Source of the DNA: Pontiellaceae bacterium B12219
GTDB lineage: Bacteria; Verrucomicrobiota; Kiritimatiellia; Kiritimatiellales; Pontiellaceae
Length of the DNA: 64,000 bases
Direction of reading: 5' to 3'
NCBI GenBank assembly: GCA_029432795.1
Contig: JARNMJ010000003.1
Location: forward strand, 104,028 to 168,027
The position numbers and the translations under genes are program-made. Below the pieces are notes generated by a model that saw nothing but the letters and a program-made list of their open reading frames with translations, did not search any database and had not been told where the DNA came from. This document shows, in pieces, positions 25,738 to 35,699 of this stretch. Numbering within the stretch: position 1 is the stretch's first letter; every line of letters begins with the position of its first letter.

Positions 25738-26901
25738 ATGAAAATACTGTATTATGGATATCCCTCGAGTGCGGGTAAGGCTCCGCACCAGGAAATGGCT
25801 GCTTTACACCTTTCGAGAATGGGGCACAGCGTCGATCATGTATGCTGGGGAGGTAAAAAAGGTGATCATTCCTCCTCATCTGAAAATTTGACCTATCTGC
25901 CGCAGCAGAAGAAGGGGATACTATCGGCGGTTCAATTGCTGCTGTTTCTTTTTCGTACAGTATGGCGGAATAAAAATGGCTATGAAGTAATTTATGTTCA
26001 GGGGGCTCAACAAACTCCTTTTGTATTCTGGTTGCCTTTATTTGCGCGTCGAATACGCATCATTTATCACACACAGGATTATCTGGAACCTCGTCGGCAT
26101 CGTTTCTATGAACTGTTTGAGAAATGGTTTGCCCGACGGGTGCATTATGTCATTTCCAATGAAATGAACCGTGGTCGATTTATGAAAAGTTATTATGGGT
26201 TGTCTCATATGCCTGTTATTCTCCGAACGGGGTTACCTATTTGGTGGGAAATGCCGACGCGATCAGAGGAATCTAGAAGTTTAGTGATCGAAGAAAGCGG
26301 CGTGAGTGATCCTGATACAGCGGTATTAATTTTGGCGGGCGGGCCTTATCGGGGAGATCGCATGTCTCCTCAGCTCTTGGAAGCATTTGCTCTCCTGCCT
26401 GACCGGTATGTACTCGTTTTCAATGGGCCAGCTATGGCACAAGGTAAGGAGTGTCGAAAGGCCTGCGAAATGCATATGAAGCAGCTAAATCTTTCCAATC
26501 GTGTTGTATTCAGGGCGGGGCTTACTTTTGAGGAGTTGCTTCGACTATACAGCATTGGTGATATCGGTATGTTATTGTATCCCAACGATGGAATTGGGCA
26601 TTATTATCAGTGTCCTGGTCGATTCTCAGAATACATTAGAAATGGACTGTCATTGGTCGCCAGTAATTTTCAAGGGTTGGAATTACTCTTGCTAAAGTAT
26701 AATTTGGGTGCTGTTTGTAATGCAGATGATCCGGCCTCTATTGCCGAGGCTATACGATTAGTCGGGCCCAATGCTTCGGAACAACGCAATCGGATTCGGC
26801 AATTAGCAGAGAACGAATTTGTGTATGAGTCGGAGGCGGGAGTGTTGAATGAACTCATTCAAGGAACATATAAACAATTTAAACCATCGGTGATAACATA
26901 A
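25738..26901 (+). CDS. Glycosyltransferase, GT4-like
   Basis: A 387-residue GT-B fold protein. The N-terminal half starts MKILYYGYPSSAGKAPHQEMAALHLSRMGH, the usual acceptor-domain opening. The C-terminal half has ILAGGPYRGDR and GRFSEYIRNGLSLVASNFQGLELLL in place of the standard E-x7-E region. Donor and acceptor cannot be read from sequence. ATG 25738 fits the family start better than TTG 25714. The stop overlaps the next start (TAATG). Confidence 0.78.
   Translation: MKILYYGYPSSAGKAPHQEMAALHLSRMGHSVDHVCWGGKKGDHSSSSENLTYLPQQKKGILSAVQLLLFLFRTVWRNKNGYEVIYVQGAQQTPFVFWLPLFARRIRIIYHTQDYLEPRRHRFYELFEKWFARRVHYVISNEMNRGRFMKSYYGLSHMPVILRTGLPIWWEMPTRSEESRSLVIEESGVSDPDTAVLILAGGPYRGDRMSPQLLEAFALLPDRYVLVFNGPAMAQGKECRKACEMHMKQLNLSNRVVFRAGLTFEELLRLYSIGDIGMLLYPNDGIGHYYQCPGRFSEYIRNGLSLVASNFQGLELLLLKYNLGAVCNADDPASIAEAIRLVGPNASEQRNRIRQLAENEFVYESEAGVLNELIQGTYKQFKPSVIT
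26668..26682. repeat. Palindrome-like site with one mismatch, possibly chance
   Basis: TTTCAA-GGG-TTGGAA in the GT4 gene at 25738, read as FQGLE; the only match between 10.1 and 33.1 kb, and at a conserved protein motif. Confidence 0.3.
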
Positions 26902-28079
26902 TGAAGGTATTAGTTTGTCAGCGAGGAGCTCGGCATCGGTATTCCATTCCACGAATATTTGAAGAAGCTGGTATGCTGGCCGGATTATACACGGATTCAA
27001 CCTGCCATAGCACTGCAGGGAAACTGATCAAAAAACTGCCGATATTAGGTGATAAAGTACCTGCGGCCAAGTCACTTGAAGGCCGCGTTCCGAAAGGGAT
27101 TCCTGGCGCGAAAATATTTTCATCGGATCGTCCCCTCGTGGCATCGGCTTTGCGGTATGAGTCATTTGGAGATCTCAGTCCCGTGTATAAGCATTGGGGG
27201 CTTCAAAATGCGGATGTCGTCTATAGTATGTATGGTGAAGATATGGGCTTTCTGTCTTGGGCCAAAGAGCAGGGGGCAAAGATCATTATTGATATCTTTA
27301 TCAGTCCGCTCTCAAATCAGGTCGTATGGGATGAACAGGTCAAATTCGATACGCCTGAACGCTATCTGATTTCCGAACAGGATTGCCGTCCCTCCTCGGA
27401 CCGGGGAATTGGAGCATTTGCCCCCCTTGCCGATATTTTACTTTGCCCTTCGGAGTGGGTTGCTGATGGGGTTCGCCAATTTGTGCCGGATCATGCGCAC
27501 AAAATCAGGGTGGTTCCCTATGGGTCAAGTATTCTGCCTCAAAAGCAGTGTCAGGTGGATCGTGGTCGGATTCTATTTGCAGGGCGGGACCCACTTCGTA
27601 AAGGACTTCCCTATCTCGCAGAAGCAACAAAAATTCTTAAAGAGTCAGGTATGGAATTGGATGTGCGCGTGGCGGGGCTTGATCAGAAAGAGTGTGCATG
27701 GTTCCCTCATTACGAATATCTGAATTATTTGGGACTCATCGAAATGAATCGGATGAAGGATGAGTTTACAACGTGTGATGCCTTTGTTTTGCCCTCCCTT
27801 TCGGAAGGTCAGGCAGGGGTTGTGTTGGAGGCTATGGCCCATGGGTGCCCGGTCATCGCCACCAAGGAATCGGGTATTGATTTCTCCCACAATGAAAATG
27901 GTGTTTTCGTTCCGGCTTGCGATGCTGACGTCTTGGCAAGTTCTATGCGGCAGGTTGTTGAAGACCGGTCGTTTCGTGAAAAAATTTCTGCAGGTGGACA
28001 GGCATTTTTTGAACAACACTTCTCCGTGCAGGAGTGGAAAACCAGATTGGTGAATGTAGTTAATGAATTCAATGTCTAA
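26901..28079 (+). CDS. Glycosyltransferase family 4
   Basis: A 392-residue GT-B enzyme with clear GT4 signatures: FAGRDPLRKGLPYL (donor-domain start) and LPSLSEGQAGVVLEAMAHGCPVIAT with the E-x7-E nucleotide-sugar motif. The N-terminal domain starts MKVLVCQRGARHRYSIPRIFEEAGML, common in GT4 enzymes of exopolysaccharide loci. Translationally coupled to both neighbours. Confidence 0.85.
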   Translation: MKVLVCQRGARHRYSIPRIFEEAGMLAGLYTDSTCHSTAGKLIKKLPILGDKVPAAKSLEGRVPKGIPGAKIFSSDRPLVASALRYESFGDLSPVYKHWGLQNADVVYSMYGEDMGFLSWAKEQGAKIIIDIFISPLSNQVVWDEQVKFDTPERYLISEQDCRPSSDRGIGAFAPLADILLCPSEWVADGVRQFVPDHAHKIRVVPYGSSILPQKQCQVDRGRILFAGRDPLRKGLPYLAEATKILKESGMELDVRVAGLDQKECAWFPHYEYLNYLGLIEMNRMKDEFTTCDAFVLPSLSEGQAGVVLEAMAHGCPVIATKESGIDFSHNENGVFVPACDADVLASSMRQVVEDRSFREKISAGGQAFFEQHFSVQEWKTRLVNVVNEFNV

Positions 28080-29244
28080 GCAAGAAGAGTCGGACTCAAA
28101 TAAAAAAAACGTTTCGGTCATTACATTTCATTCCTGGATTAATGGAAATTTGAATTTTGGAGCAACCCTTCAAGCATATGCTTTGTGCCGTGCGTTGGAT
28201 GAGATGGGGCACTCGGTTGAACTTATCGACTATGTTCCTGAGGTGATTCACGCGGGCTCTTTGCCCAAAACGGTATATCGAAAACTATTTAGAGCGGCGA
28301 TTTCACATAAGCTTCCTCGTGCTAAACGCGAGGGGTTTAAAACATTTCTAAAAGAAAATTGTCATTTGGGGGCAAAACACTATCGGAGTCTTCAGGCGTT
28401 ACGCGACCACCCGCCGCATTCTGATGTATACGTGGTTGGTAGTGATCAGGTTTGGAACTCGCGAATTTTTCACGGCACCTTATATCCTGCTTTCTTCTTA
28501 GATTTCGGGTCAGCTGAACAAAAACGAATTTCGTATGCAAGTAGCTTCGGTACCCACGATCCAGATGTTAAGCATAAAGAAAAAATAGGGTCCTTACTGA
28601 AACGCTTTTCTGCTGTCTCTGTACGCGAGAAATCGGGTATCAAGATTGCCGAAAACCTCATGAATAATTCAGCTGATGTTACCTCAGTCCTGGATCCAAC
28701 GTTATTACTGGAAGACTACTCGCCCATCGCTGAACCCATGGAGAGCGAGGGAACGTTGTTGGCGTATATTTTTGATCCCACACACGCGGTAATCGATCTG
28801 TTACGGGAAACGGCAAAAAAATTATCATTAGAGCCCTCATTAATTTGGGATCAACGGCTTCCACGTTTTGAAGGAATTAAACTGATAGAATGCCATTCTC
28901 CTGCAGATTGGGTCGGTGCGATGAAAGGAGCGGCTGCTGTGGTGACTAATTCCTTTCATGGCACGGTATTTTCAATTCTATTTCAGCACCCATTTGTCAG
29001 TATACTTGCTGGATCAAAAGGAGGCGAGAATCGAAATACTCGTTTAACAGATTTAGCGGAAAAGCTGGGACTTGATCAACAACTGATCATATCGTCTGAC
29101 AGTAAAAAGTGGGTAGAGTTGTTATCTAAGAAAATCGATTGGAATGAAGTGGAAAAAAAACTGAATGTGGAACGGGAAGCATCGTTAGCCTTTCTTAGGG
29201 GGGCAATTGATTCAGAGAAGCAGGCTCGAGGAGTTACTTGGTAA
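28072..29244 (+). CDS. Polysaccharide pyruvyltransferase family protein
   Basis: A protein of about 390 residues that would add pyruvate ketals from phosphoenolpyruvate to a sugar. NFGATLQAYALCRALDEMGH near the N-terminus, VVGSDQVWNSRIF and VTNSFHGTVFSILFQHPFVSI near residue 300 match the PS_pyruv_trans family. The ATG at 28072 or 28063 overlaps the preceding gene by 8 or 17 bp. Pyruvyl groups give exopolysaccharides negative charge. The target sugar is unknown. Confidence 0.85.
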   Translation: MSKQEESDSNKKNVSVITFHSWINGNLNFGATLQAYALCRALDEMGHSVELIDYVPEVIHAGSLPKTVYRKLFRAAISHKLPRAKREGFKTFLKENCHLGAKHYRSLQALRDHPPHSDVYVVGSDQVWNSRIFHGTLYPAFFLDFGSAEQKRISYASSFGTHDPDVKHKEKIGSLLKRFSAVSVREKSGIKIAENLMNNSADVTSVLDPTLLLEDYSPIAEPMESEGTLLAYIFDPTHAVIDLLRETAKKLSLEPSLIWDQRLPRFEGIKLIECHSPADWVGAMKGAAAVVTNSFHGTVFSILFQHPFVSILAGSKGGENRNTRLTDLAEKLGLDQQLIISSDSKKWVELLSKKIDWNEVEKKLNVEREASLAFLRGAIDSEKQARGVTW

Positions 29245-30161
29245 TGGAAGGATCTCCCGGAATTTCCATCTATATCATAACGTATCTGGATTCTGAAGAG
29301 CGGTGTCGGGTATTGGAGACGACCTGTCGGAAAGCTTTGGAACAGCGCTACCCAGAGTTTGAGGTAGTCGTTTCAGATAATGCTGGAAAAATAAGCGCGG
29401 AGAAAGCTCTCGCTTGTATTGATGATCCTCGATTAAGAATTTTCAGAAATGAAAAAAATTTAGGCATGGCCGGGAATATGAATAAGTGCCTTGAGCGCTG
29501 TTCGTACGATGTATTCAAGCTCAATTGCGATGATGATCTGTTGCATCCGGATTCGCTCACCTGTTCGATTCCATTTTTGGATGATGATACCCTTGTGATT
29601 CACGACATGGAAAAGTTTGCGATTGGCTCCATCCCAGAGGGAATGGATCAACCGGTTGGCCCCTGTGATCAAATCGTTGAACGAAAGTCGGGGTATCGGC
29701 GCGATTTTTGGAAGCAGCCTTACGATTCGTTGCCGGGCGATACGCTTTGTTCAAGAGCGCTGTTTGAGCAACTGGGTGGATATGATCCGAAATCGGATGT
29801 GGATGACTGGGATTTTGCGATTCGAGCGCGGTTACTGTATCGGATCGTCCATGTGAAAGCGGTGCTTTGTTATCAAGGGGTTTGGGGATTCAGTTTGACG
29901 GAAAAAATGTTGAAGGAAGAACCGTATTATTTCCAACAAGCGGGATTACGAACCCATTTTAAAGTGATGCGCGATCCATCGTTGACGTTGCTGAATCGGT
30001 TGCATGTGCGAATGGTTATAGGTATGGGCCTAATTCAGAATAGCCTTCGTTTCTTGAAGTATCTGAGTCAGCCTCAATACCGGAGGGGGTATGCTGGTTA
30101 TCTGAAGAGTATGTGGATGGAAATGAAGAATCGGAATAGTTCCTGCCGGCAAGGGTTGTAA
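29244..30161 (+). CDS. Glycosyltransferase family 2
   Basis: A 305-residue GT-A enzyme. SIYIITYLDSEERCRVLE opens the nucleotide-binding domain, VVVSDNAG carries the first conserved Asp, and KLNCDDDLL is the DxD metal site. DVDDWDFAIRARLL is the acceptor-side ED-like motif. The ATG overlaps the previous stop (TAATG); the in-frame TTG at 29238 is less likely. Confidence 0.82.
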   Translation: MEGSPGISIYIITYLDSEERCRVLETTCRKALEQRYPEFEVVVSDNAGKISAEKALACIDDPRLRIFRNEKNLGMAGNMNKCLERCSYDVFKLNCDDDLLHPDSLTCSIPFLDDDTLVIHDMEKFAIGSIPEGMDQPVGPCDQIVERKSGYRRDFWKQPYDSLPGDTLCSRALFEQLGGYDPKSDVDDWDFAIRARLLYRIVHVKAVLCYQGVWGFSLTEKMLKEEPYYFQQAGLRTHFKVMRDPSLTLLNRLHVRMVIGMGLIQNSLRFLKYLSQPQYRRGYAGYLKSMWMEMKNRNSSCRQGL

Positions 30162-30164
30162 AAA

Positions 30165-31256
30165 ATGAGAGTTCTTCATATATGTCAGCGGGATGATCCG
30201 GATTCGGGCGGTTCTTTACGCGTTGCAGAGGCGCTTGTCGTAGAGCAGCGGCGGAGTGGGGTGGATGCTTGGTTGTTGTTTTTATATGGACCGCCTGCCA
30301 ATATCTGTGAATTGTTGGCATCGGGAACAAAATGTTTGGGGCTTGTCTCTTCGAAAGAAGCATTATGGGGGGTTCCTAGACTCCGGGCGGCCATTTGGGA
30401 AATAAAACCGGATATTATTCATTTTCATGATGGGATTATTTGGCCTCGGCTGGCTGTTTTATTGTGTCGTACGCCGGTAGTGATGCATACCCATCTTCCA
30501 CCTGGAGGTGGAAGTGCACTAAGTCGGTTTTTGGTAAAAAAAACGACAAGGCTGTTTTTTGGGATTTCTTTGCCCACGATCGATGCCTGGGTGGCAGAAA
30601 ATGTTCGTCCTTCAAGAATTCAGTATATACCGAATGGCGTTGATTTTGACCGTTTCATAATTCTGGAAGAGGAGAAAAGACAAGCGTTACGCCGTCGTTT
30701 GAATCTGCCGGAAAATAAAAAAATATTGCTCTGGGTGGGGCGATTGCATCAAGCGATGAAGGGATCCGACCGAGTCGAAAAGGTGGCGAACCTGCTTCCT
30801 GAAGGGTATGTACTCGTTGTGGTTGGAAATGGACCAGAATACGAGGGGATGTTGGAGCGGGGTAAATATCTGATTGAACAAAAAAAACTTCTGTTGGTAG
30901 GCTCGGCCGCAATGCCCGAACGATATTATCAGGCAGCCGATCAATTTCTCTTTACTTCTTATCATGAACCATTTGGTTTGGTGATTTTAGAAGCCGTTGC
31001 TTCAGGACTTCCCATTCTAAATTTTCCTGTTAATCAAGGAGGAGGCGCGGTTAAATTATTACGGGATTTCAATGCAATTGAACTTCGGGATGGTTTGGAT
31101 CGGTCAGAACTGGAAGAGGCACTTGGCTTGAGTTGGGAACAGATTCCGGAACAGGCATCCCGACGGGAAAAGGTCATGAAAGAATATTCGTGGACAACAT
31201 TGAATCGGAAGGTGGAAGATGCCTATTCCCTCATGCTGAAACGTAGGGTTTTTTAA
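30165..31256 (+). CDS. Glycosyltransferase family 4
   Basis: A 363-residue GT-B enzyme: MRVLHICQRDDPDSGGSLRV start with glycine-rich loop, IPNGVDFDRF linker, LLWVGRLHQAMKGSDRV donor-domain opening and SYHEPFGLVILEAVASGLPIL with E-x7-E. It starts 3 bp after the previous stop. Confidence 0.86.
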   Translation: MRVLHICQRDDPDSGGSLRVAEALVVEQRRSGVDAWLLFLYGPPANICELLASGTKCLGLVSSKEALWGVPRLRAAIWEIKPDIIHFHDGIIWPRLAVLLCRTPVVMHTHLPPGGGSALSRFLVKKTTRLFFGISLPTIDAWVAENVRPSRIQYIPNGVDFDRFIILEEEKRQALRRRLNLPENKKILLWVGRLHQAMKGSDRVEKVANLLPEGYVLVVVGNGPEYEGMLERGKYLIEQKKLLLVGSAAMPERYYQAADQFLFTSYHEPFGLVILEAVASGLPILNFPVNQGGGAVKLLRDFNAIELRDGLDRSELEEALGLSWEQIPEQASRREKVMKEYSWTTLNRKVEDAYSLMLKRRVF

Positions 31257-31259
31257 GCT

Positions 31260-32384
31260 GTGAATATTCTATCATATATTCATGTGCATCGTCTTCCGAA
31301 TCCGACGGGGGTTGGTCGGGTGATTGATCAGCTATTAAAATTTCATACGGAACTTTTCGATAACCGGCATCGTATGCTGGTAGAAGCCTCTCTGTATGAT
31401 CAGGTCTATCGTGATCTGGAAGATATGTGGCGGCGGATGGCGGTTATTCCATTGCCGGGAAACACATCGGTTCAGCAGGCAAAATGGGTCTATCTGAATA
31501 AACCCAAGGCGGAAGATTATTGGGCGGATGTTGATGTTGTTTACTGTCCGGCAGAGTCTTATGTGCCTACAAATCACAGCAAATTAGTTTGTACGATTCA
31601 TGATGTCGCGGGATTCGAAACTGATTTGTATCCGGAAACTTGGAATAGAAAATGGCAAAATTGGAAGTGGAGTCGACTTTTTAATCAAATTGCCCAGCAT
31701 GCGGATGCGGTGGTTACCGTCTCTGAATTTTCAGCCTCCCGCATTGCCCATTTTTTTCCCGCGCTCGAAAAAAAACTGCATGTCATTCATAATGCTCCTC
31801 ATCATATTTTTGGGGCCTCAGTTGATACATCATTGGTTGAAAAGGTGGAGAGCCTCGCAGGCGGGGCGCCATATATTCTCGTTCCAGGAGGGCTATGTCT
31901 TCGAAAAAATGCAGAGTTAATTCTGTCTGCGATACCGTTGATTGTTAAAAAAATACCAATGGTTAAACTGATTATTTGCGGAGCAAGCAGTTCAAAATAT
32001 ACGAAACAGGTCGTTGAACGAGAATTCCCCAATGTCATTTTAGCTGGTTATGTTTCTGATGAATTACTCAATGCACTGTACCGGCATGCTTCGGTGGTGT
32101 GGTTCCCTTCACGATATGAAGGGTTTGGCATGCCGGTCATTGAGGCGATGGTTGCCGGAGCTCCTGTTGTGGCGAGTAACGTTGCTTCCATTCCAGAAGT
32201 TGCGGGTGATGCAGCCGTATTATGTGACCTCGACAATGCGGTTGAACATGTAGAGGCTCTTCTGTCGATAATAGATTCCAAAGTGATTCGGGATGATTTA
32301 TGTGCGCGCAGTATACGCCGTTCAGCACATTTCACGTGGGATGCATCCGCTCATAAACTTGAAACTTTGTTTCAGAGTCTGTAA
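31260..32384 (+). CDS. Glycosyltransferase family 4, mannosyltransferase-like
   Basis: A 374-residue GT-B enzyme starting with [49 protein letters not shown] and [38 protein letters not shown] form the pattern of GT4 mannosyl/rhamnosyltransferases (WbaZ/MtfB-like). Donor assignment is a family tendency only. Starts 3 bp after the previous stop. Confidence 0.85.
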   Translation: MNILSYIHVHRLPNPTGVGRVIDQLLKFHTELFDNRHRMLVEASLYDQVYRDLEDMWRRMAVIPLPGNTSVQQAKWVYLNKPKAEDYWADVDVVYCPAESYVPTNHSKLVCTIHDVAGFETDLYPETWNRKWQNWKWSRLFNQIAQHADAVVTVSEFSASRIAHFFPALEKKLHVIHNAPHHIFGASVDTSLVEKVESLAGGAPYILVPGGLCLRKNAELILSAIPLIVKKIPMVKLIICGASSSKYTKQVVEREFPNVILAGYVSDELLNALYRHASVVWFPSRYEGFGMPVIEAMVAGAPVVASNVASIPEVAGDAAVLCDLDNAVEHVEALLSIIDSKVIRDDLCARSIRRSAHFTWDASAHKLETLFQSL

Positions 32385-32387
32385 CTG

Positions 32388-33455
32388 ATGATTGTTGTCT
32401 GCGATATCAATGAAATCTGGCGGAAGAAGCCGTTTGCGGCGATGGCTGAAAAAAACGAGGTGTTGGGTATTTCTCCGGCGGATTGGATCGTTGCAAAAAA
32501 ACGTGGGTTTGCATCCTCTGAAGGAGCATTAGAGGTGCTTCCCATTGCGTTACCGCCGAGTTGGGCATCGCGTTTTGCCCGCGTTGGACAACGGATACTG
32601 TGGAACCGGATCAAAAAGGCATGCACGAAAAAAGAGGCGAAGCTTGAAGGTATCGTGTTAACCAGTCCACACTATTTACCGTTGCTGGATCTGATTCCAA
32701 AAAAATGCTGGACTGCCTATTACGCCTCCGATGACTACCGTAGCTACGAGGGTTGGGGAAAAATTGCGGAATTGGAAAAACAAATGGTGCAACGGGTGGA
32801 TCATGCCTTTTTTGTTTCGCACGGATTGATGGAGCGTGCGCGTGATGAATATGGCGTAAATGCTGACAAATTATCGGTGAGTATGAATGCGACCGAATCG
32901 CGTTTTAAATTGGACGAAGAAACCGGCCCGGTTGCTCCGCCGAAAGGCGATTTGAGACGTCCGGTCGCTGGTGTTGTCGGGGGGATTAATGAGCGACTCG
33001 ATTTTGATCTGCTATACCAATGCGCGGAACTACCAGATCTTGGAACCTTATTGCTGGTAGGTCCGGTGCCTGAGAATCCATCGACTTCATTACAGAAATT
33101 ACTTCATCATCCCAAATGTGTGGCGGTGGGGCGTCAGCCGCACGAGACCATTCATCAATGGTTCCAATGTTTGGATGTCGGGCTCATTCCGTATGTTGCA
33201 ACCCCGTTTAATCGGATGTGCTCTCCCATGAGGCTTTTTGATCATATGGCAAGTGGGTCGGCGGTTGTGGCAACGGCGGCATGTGATCAAGTCCGCTTTT
33301 TTAAATCTCATATTTCAGTATGCCAAGATAATGATTCATTTGTAAAAGCACTGCAACGCGAGATAAACGGAAGCCGAATCAATGTTCCGGATATCTGTTG
33401 GTCGGATCGTGCCGATGTTATGCAAACTATTTTGAAAGGACTACCTTGTGAATAA
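32388..33455 (+). CDS. Glycosyltransferase, TuaH-like GT-B
   Basis: A 355-residue protein with the layout of TuaH-type glycosyltransferases: an N-terminal domain containing YYASDDYRSYEGW, then ELEKQMVQRVDHAFFVSHGL, VAGVVGGINERLDFDLLYQCA and a C-terminal DVGLIPYVATPFNRMCSPMRLFDHMASGSAVVAT. A one-mismatch palindrome at 33162 reads FQCLD. The end overlaps the next GTG start by 8 bp. Confidence 0.75.
   Translation: MIVVCDINEIWRKKPFAAMAEKNEVLGISPADWIVAKKRGFASSEGALEVLPIALPPSWASRFARVGQRILWNRIKKACTKKEAKLEGIVLTSPHYLPLLDLIPKKCWTAYYASDDYRSYEGWGKIAELEKQMVQRVDHAFFVSHGLMERARDEYGVNADKLSVSMNATESRFKLDEETGPVAPPKGDLRRPVAGVVGGINERLDFDLLYQCAELPDLGTLLLVGPVPENPSTSLQKLLHHPKCVAVGRQPHETIHQWFQCLDVGLIPYVATPFNRMCSPMRLFDHMASGSAVVATAACDQVRFFKSHISVCQDNDSFVKALQREINGSRINVPDICWSDRADVMQTILKGLPCE
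33162..33176. repeat. Palindrome copy with one mismatch
   Basis: TTCCAA-TGT-TTGGAT in the TuaH-like gene, read as FQCLD. Confidence 0.65.
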
Positions 33456-34575
33456 GATCTGTGTCTGGATGAATATTCCATCGCACTATCAGTCGGCTTT
33501 TTATTCTGCACTTGCTGCGCGTGATGATGTTGATTTAAAAGTGGTCTATCTGAATGGTGCCTCTGCTGACCGTGCTGCGGAAGGGTGGAAAAATGAACAC
33601 GATACACAGGATTTTGAATGCTTTGCAGAGCCCAATGGACCGCCGGAAGTGTGGCTTGAAATGGTTCCGGACTGGAGAGAGCGAATTCATTTGTGCTGCG
33701 GATACTTCAGTATAGATTTGCTGGATTATTTTTCCCGAAATAATGCGCAGTGGTGTCATTGGTCGGAAATGCCCGGGATTCGACTGGCCGAGTTGCTGGG
33801 TTTTCGGATGCTGTTGTTCCGTTTTTTGAATCCGCTTATGTTGATGGCAAAACACTCCGAAGGTCGCCGAATTAAAGAATTCGCGTTGGGAGCTTTCGGT
33901 CAGGGCGTTCTCGCAGATCGGGCTTTCCAGAAAATGGGCGTACCGGCGGAAAAAATTGCAGATCTGTTTTATACCCCGAACGGAATGAAAAAAGCGGAGC
34001 CGTGTGGGCAGATACTCTCCTTTGCCAAGGGCCGTAAAATTTTTCTCGCGGTTGGCGCGCTCTGTCCACGTAAAGGCATCGATATTTTGCTGAAAGCGTA
34101 TGCCCGGCTTAAAACCAATGATTGGTGTTTGGTTTTATGCGGATTGGATAAGTCCGATGGCCTCTATGAAAATCTGGTTAAAAAGTTAGGGGTTCAGGAA
34201 CAAGTGTTGTTTTTAGGGGCTTATCCGGTTGAACGTATTTCAGAAGTTTACTGTGCTGCTGACGTGTTTGTACTCGCTTCCAGATTTGATGGCTGGGGGG
34301 CTGTGCTGAATGAAGCCGCCTCACTGGGGCTTCCAATGATTGGAACCGATTTGTGCGGCGGTTCCTGGCATGTGATTGATGACGGCCGTACTGGTTTCCG
34401 GGTTCGGGCAGATTCTGTTTCTTCGCTTAGAGCTGCGATGAAAAAATATATTGAACAGCCTGAACTCACTGAAACGCAAGGGAATGCTGCGCGTGTTCAT
34501 TTTGAAGAATCGTTCACGCCCGTCCGAAATGCAGAGCGGCTGATTAAGGCCCTTACTATGTGGAGGGCATCATGA
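33448..34575 (+). CDS. Glycosyltransferase family 4
   Basis: A 375-residue GT-B enzyme starting with GTG. LAVGALCPRKGIDILLKAYARL opens the donor domain; LASRFDGWGAVLNEAASLGLPMIGTDLCGG replaces the first Glu of E-x7-E with Asp. A perfect palindrome at 34331-34345 is read as LPMIGTD. It shares ATGA with the next gene. Confidence 0.82.
   Translation: MNKICVWMNIPSHYQSAFYSALAARDDVDLKVVYLNGASADRAAEGWKNEHDTQDFECFAEPNGPPEVWLEMVPDWRERIHLCCGYFSIDLLDYFSRNNAQWCHWSEMPGIRLAELLGFRMLLFRFLNPLMLMAKHSEGRRIKEFALGAFGQGVLADRAFQKMGVPAEKIADLFYTPNGMKKAEPCGQILSFAKGRKIFLAVGALCPRKGIDILLKAYARLKTNDWCLVLCGLDKSDGLYENLVKKLGVQEQVLFLGAYPVERISEVYCAADVFVLASRFDGWGAVLNEAASLGLPMIGTDLCGGSWHVIDDGRTGFRVRADSVSSLRAAMKKYIEQPELTETQGNAARVHFEESFTPVRNAERLIKALTMWRAS
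34331..34345. repeat. TTCCAA-N3-TTGGAA, perfect, spacer TGA
   Basis: In the GT4 gene at 33448, shifted phase, read as LPMIGT. Confidence 0.85.
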
Positions 34576-35699
34576 AGGTAGCTGTTTTGACCACCAGTTC
34601 TCGGAAGGCCGGAGGATTATTTTATTCGGTGCGTTGGCTTTCCAAGGCTTTGGCTAAAGAGGGGTGTACCCCCTCCATTTTTAGTCCGGAAGATGAGCAC
34701 ACGCAGGAAGACCTACATGTTTGGGATCCGTTGCACGTGGAAACGTATTCAACGATTGGTCCGCTTCAATCTTCGAAACAATTGCGTGTATTGCTTGCTG
34801 AACAAAATCCGGATCTGATTCATGTACATGGAATTTGGATGGATAATCAATGGGCAGCCATGCAGCATCAGCAAAAAAAGGGGACGCCGGTGATTGTTTC
34901 GCCTCGGGGGATGCTCGATCCATGGGCGGTAAAGAATTCGGCTTGGAAAAAAAAGCTGGTTGAAGGGTTGTTTGCAAAAAAAGCGCTGAAAAGTGCGTCA
35001 TGCATTCATGCGCTATGCCGGTCGGAAGTGGAGTCGATTAGAGCTTATGGGCTGAAAAATCCCATTGCCCTGATTCCAAATGGGGTGGAACTTCCGGAAC
35101 CGGGAACAAAGAAGGATCCGGGAGGGCAGAAACAACTGCTTTTTCTGGGGCGGATTCATCCGAAAAAGGGCATTGCTGAATTATTGGACGCTTGGAGTAA
35201 AACGTCTTGTGATTGGAAGTTGCTGATTGCTGGGTGGGATGACGGAGGCCACGAAGCACCGCTTAAAGAAAAAGCCAAAGAACTGGGACTGAAAAATGTC
35301 AAATTTATCGGCCCACAATTCGGAGAGAATAAAGATCAGCTTTTGCGTAGTGTGGATGCATTTATTCTGCCTTCGTTTTCTGAAGGACTCCCCATGTCGG
35401 TGCTCGAAGCCTGGTCTTATGGCTTGCCGGTGGTGATCACGAAATTTTGCAATCTTCCTGAGGCTTTCGAGGCCGATGCAGCTATTAAAGTTGAACCGAC
35501 TGCGGATTCTGTTTTTCAGGGGCTGGAAATGCTGGCCGGGATGTCAGATGCAGAGTTGGAGCATATGGGAGCACGAGGATACCACTTGGTGGAGGATAAG
35601 TTCACCTGGCCTCGGATTGCGGACAATATGCATAAGGTTTATGAGTGGTGTCTGCACGGGGGAAACCCGCCCGCGTGTATGGAGTTTTTCGATGAATGA
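34572..35699 (+). CDS. Glycosyltransferase family 4
   Basis: A 375-residue GT-B enzyme: MKVAVLTTSSRKAGGLFYSVRWLSKAL start, DLIHVHGIWMDNQWAA, SPRGMLDPWAVKNSAWKKKL, LALIPNGVELPEPG-like linker, LLFLGRIHPKKGIAELLDAW and LPSFSEGLPMSVLEAWSYGLPVVITKFCNLPEAF with E-x7-E. The 'HGIW...SPRGMLDPWA' pattern is common in GT4 enzymes of O-antigen loci. It overlaps the acetyltransferase start by 8 bp. Confidence 0.86.
   Translation: MKVAVLTTSSRKAGGLFYSVRWLSKALAKEGCTPSIFSPEDEHTQEDLHVWDPLHVETYSTIGPLQSSKQLRVLLAEQNPDLIHVHGIWMDNQWAAMQHQQKKGTPVIVSPRGMLDPWAVKNSAWKKKLVEGLFAKKALKSASCIHALCRSEVESIRAYGLKNPIALIPNGVELPEPGTKKDPGGQKQLLFLGRIHPKKGIAELLDAWSKTSCDWKLLIAGWDDGGHEAPLKEKAKELGLKNVKFIGPQFGENKDQLLRSVDAFILPSFSEGLPMSVLEAWSYGLPVVITKFCNLPEAFEADAAIKVEPTADSVFQGLEMLAGMSDAELEHMGARGYHLVEDKFTWPRIADNMHKVYEWCLHGGNPPACMEFFDE

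Noticed and set aside
35476..35691. N-terminal extension of the hexapeptide acyltransferase frame
   Set aside because: The stretch is an out-of-frame shadow of the preceding glycosyltransferase gene; the family start is at 35692.
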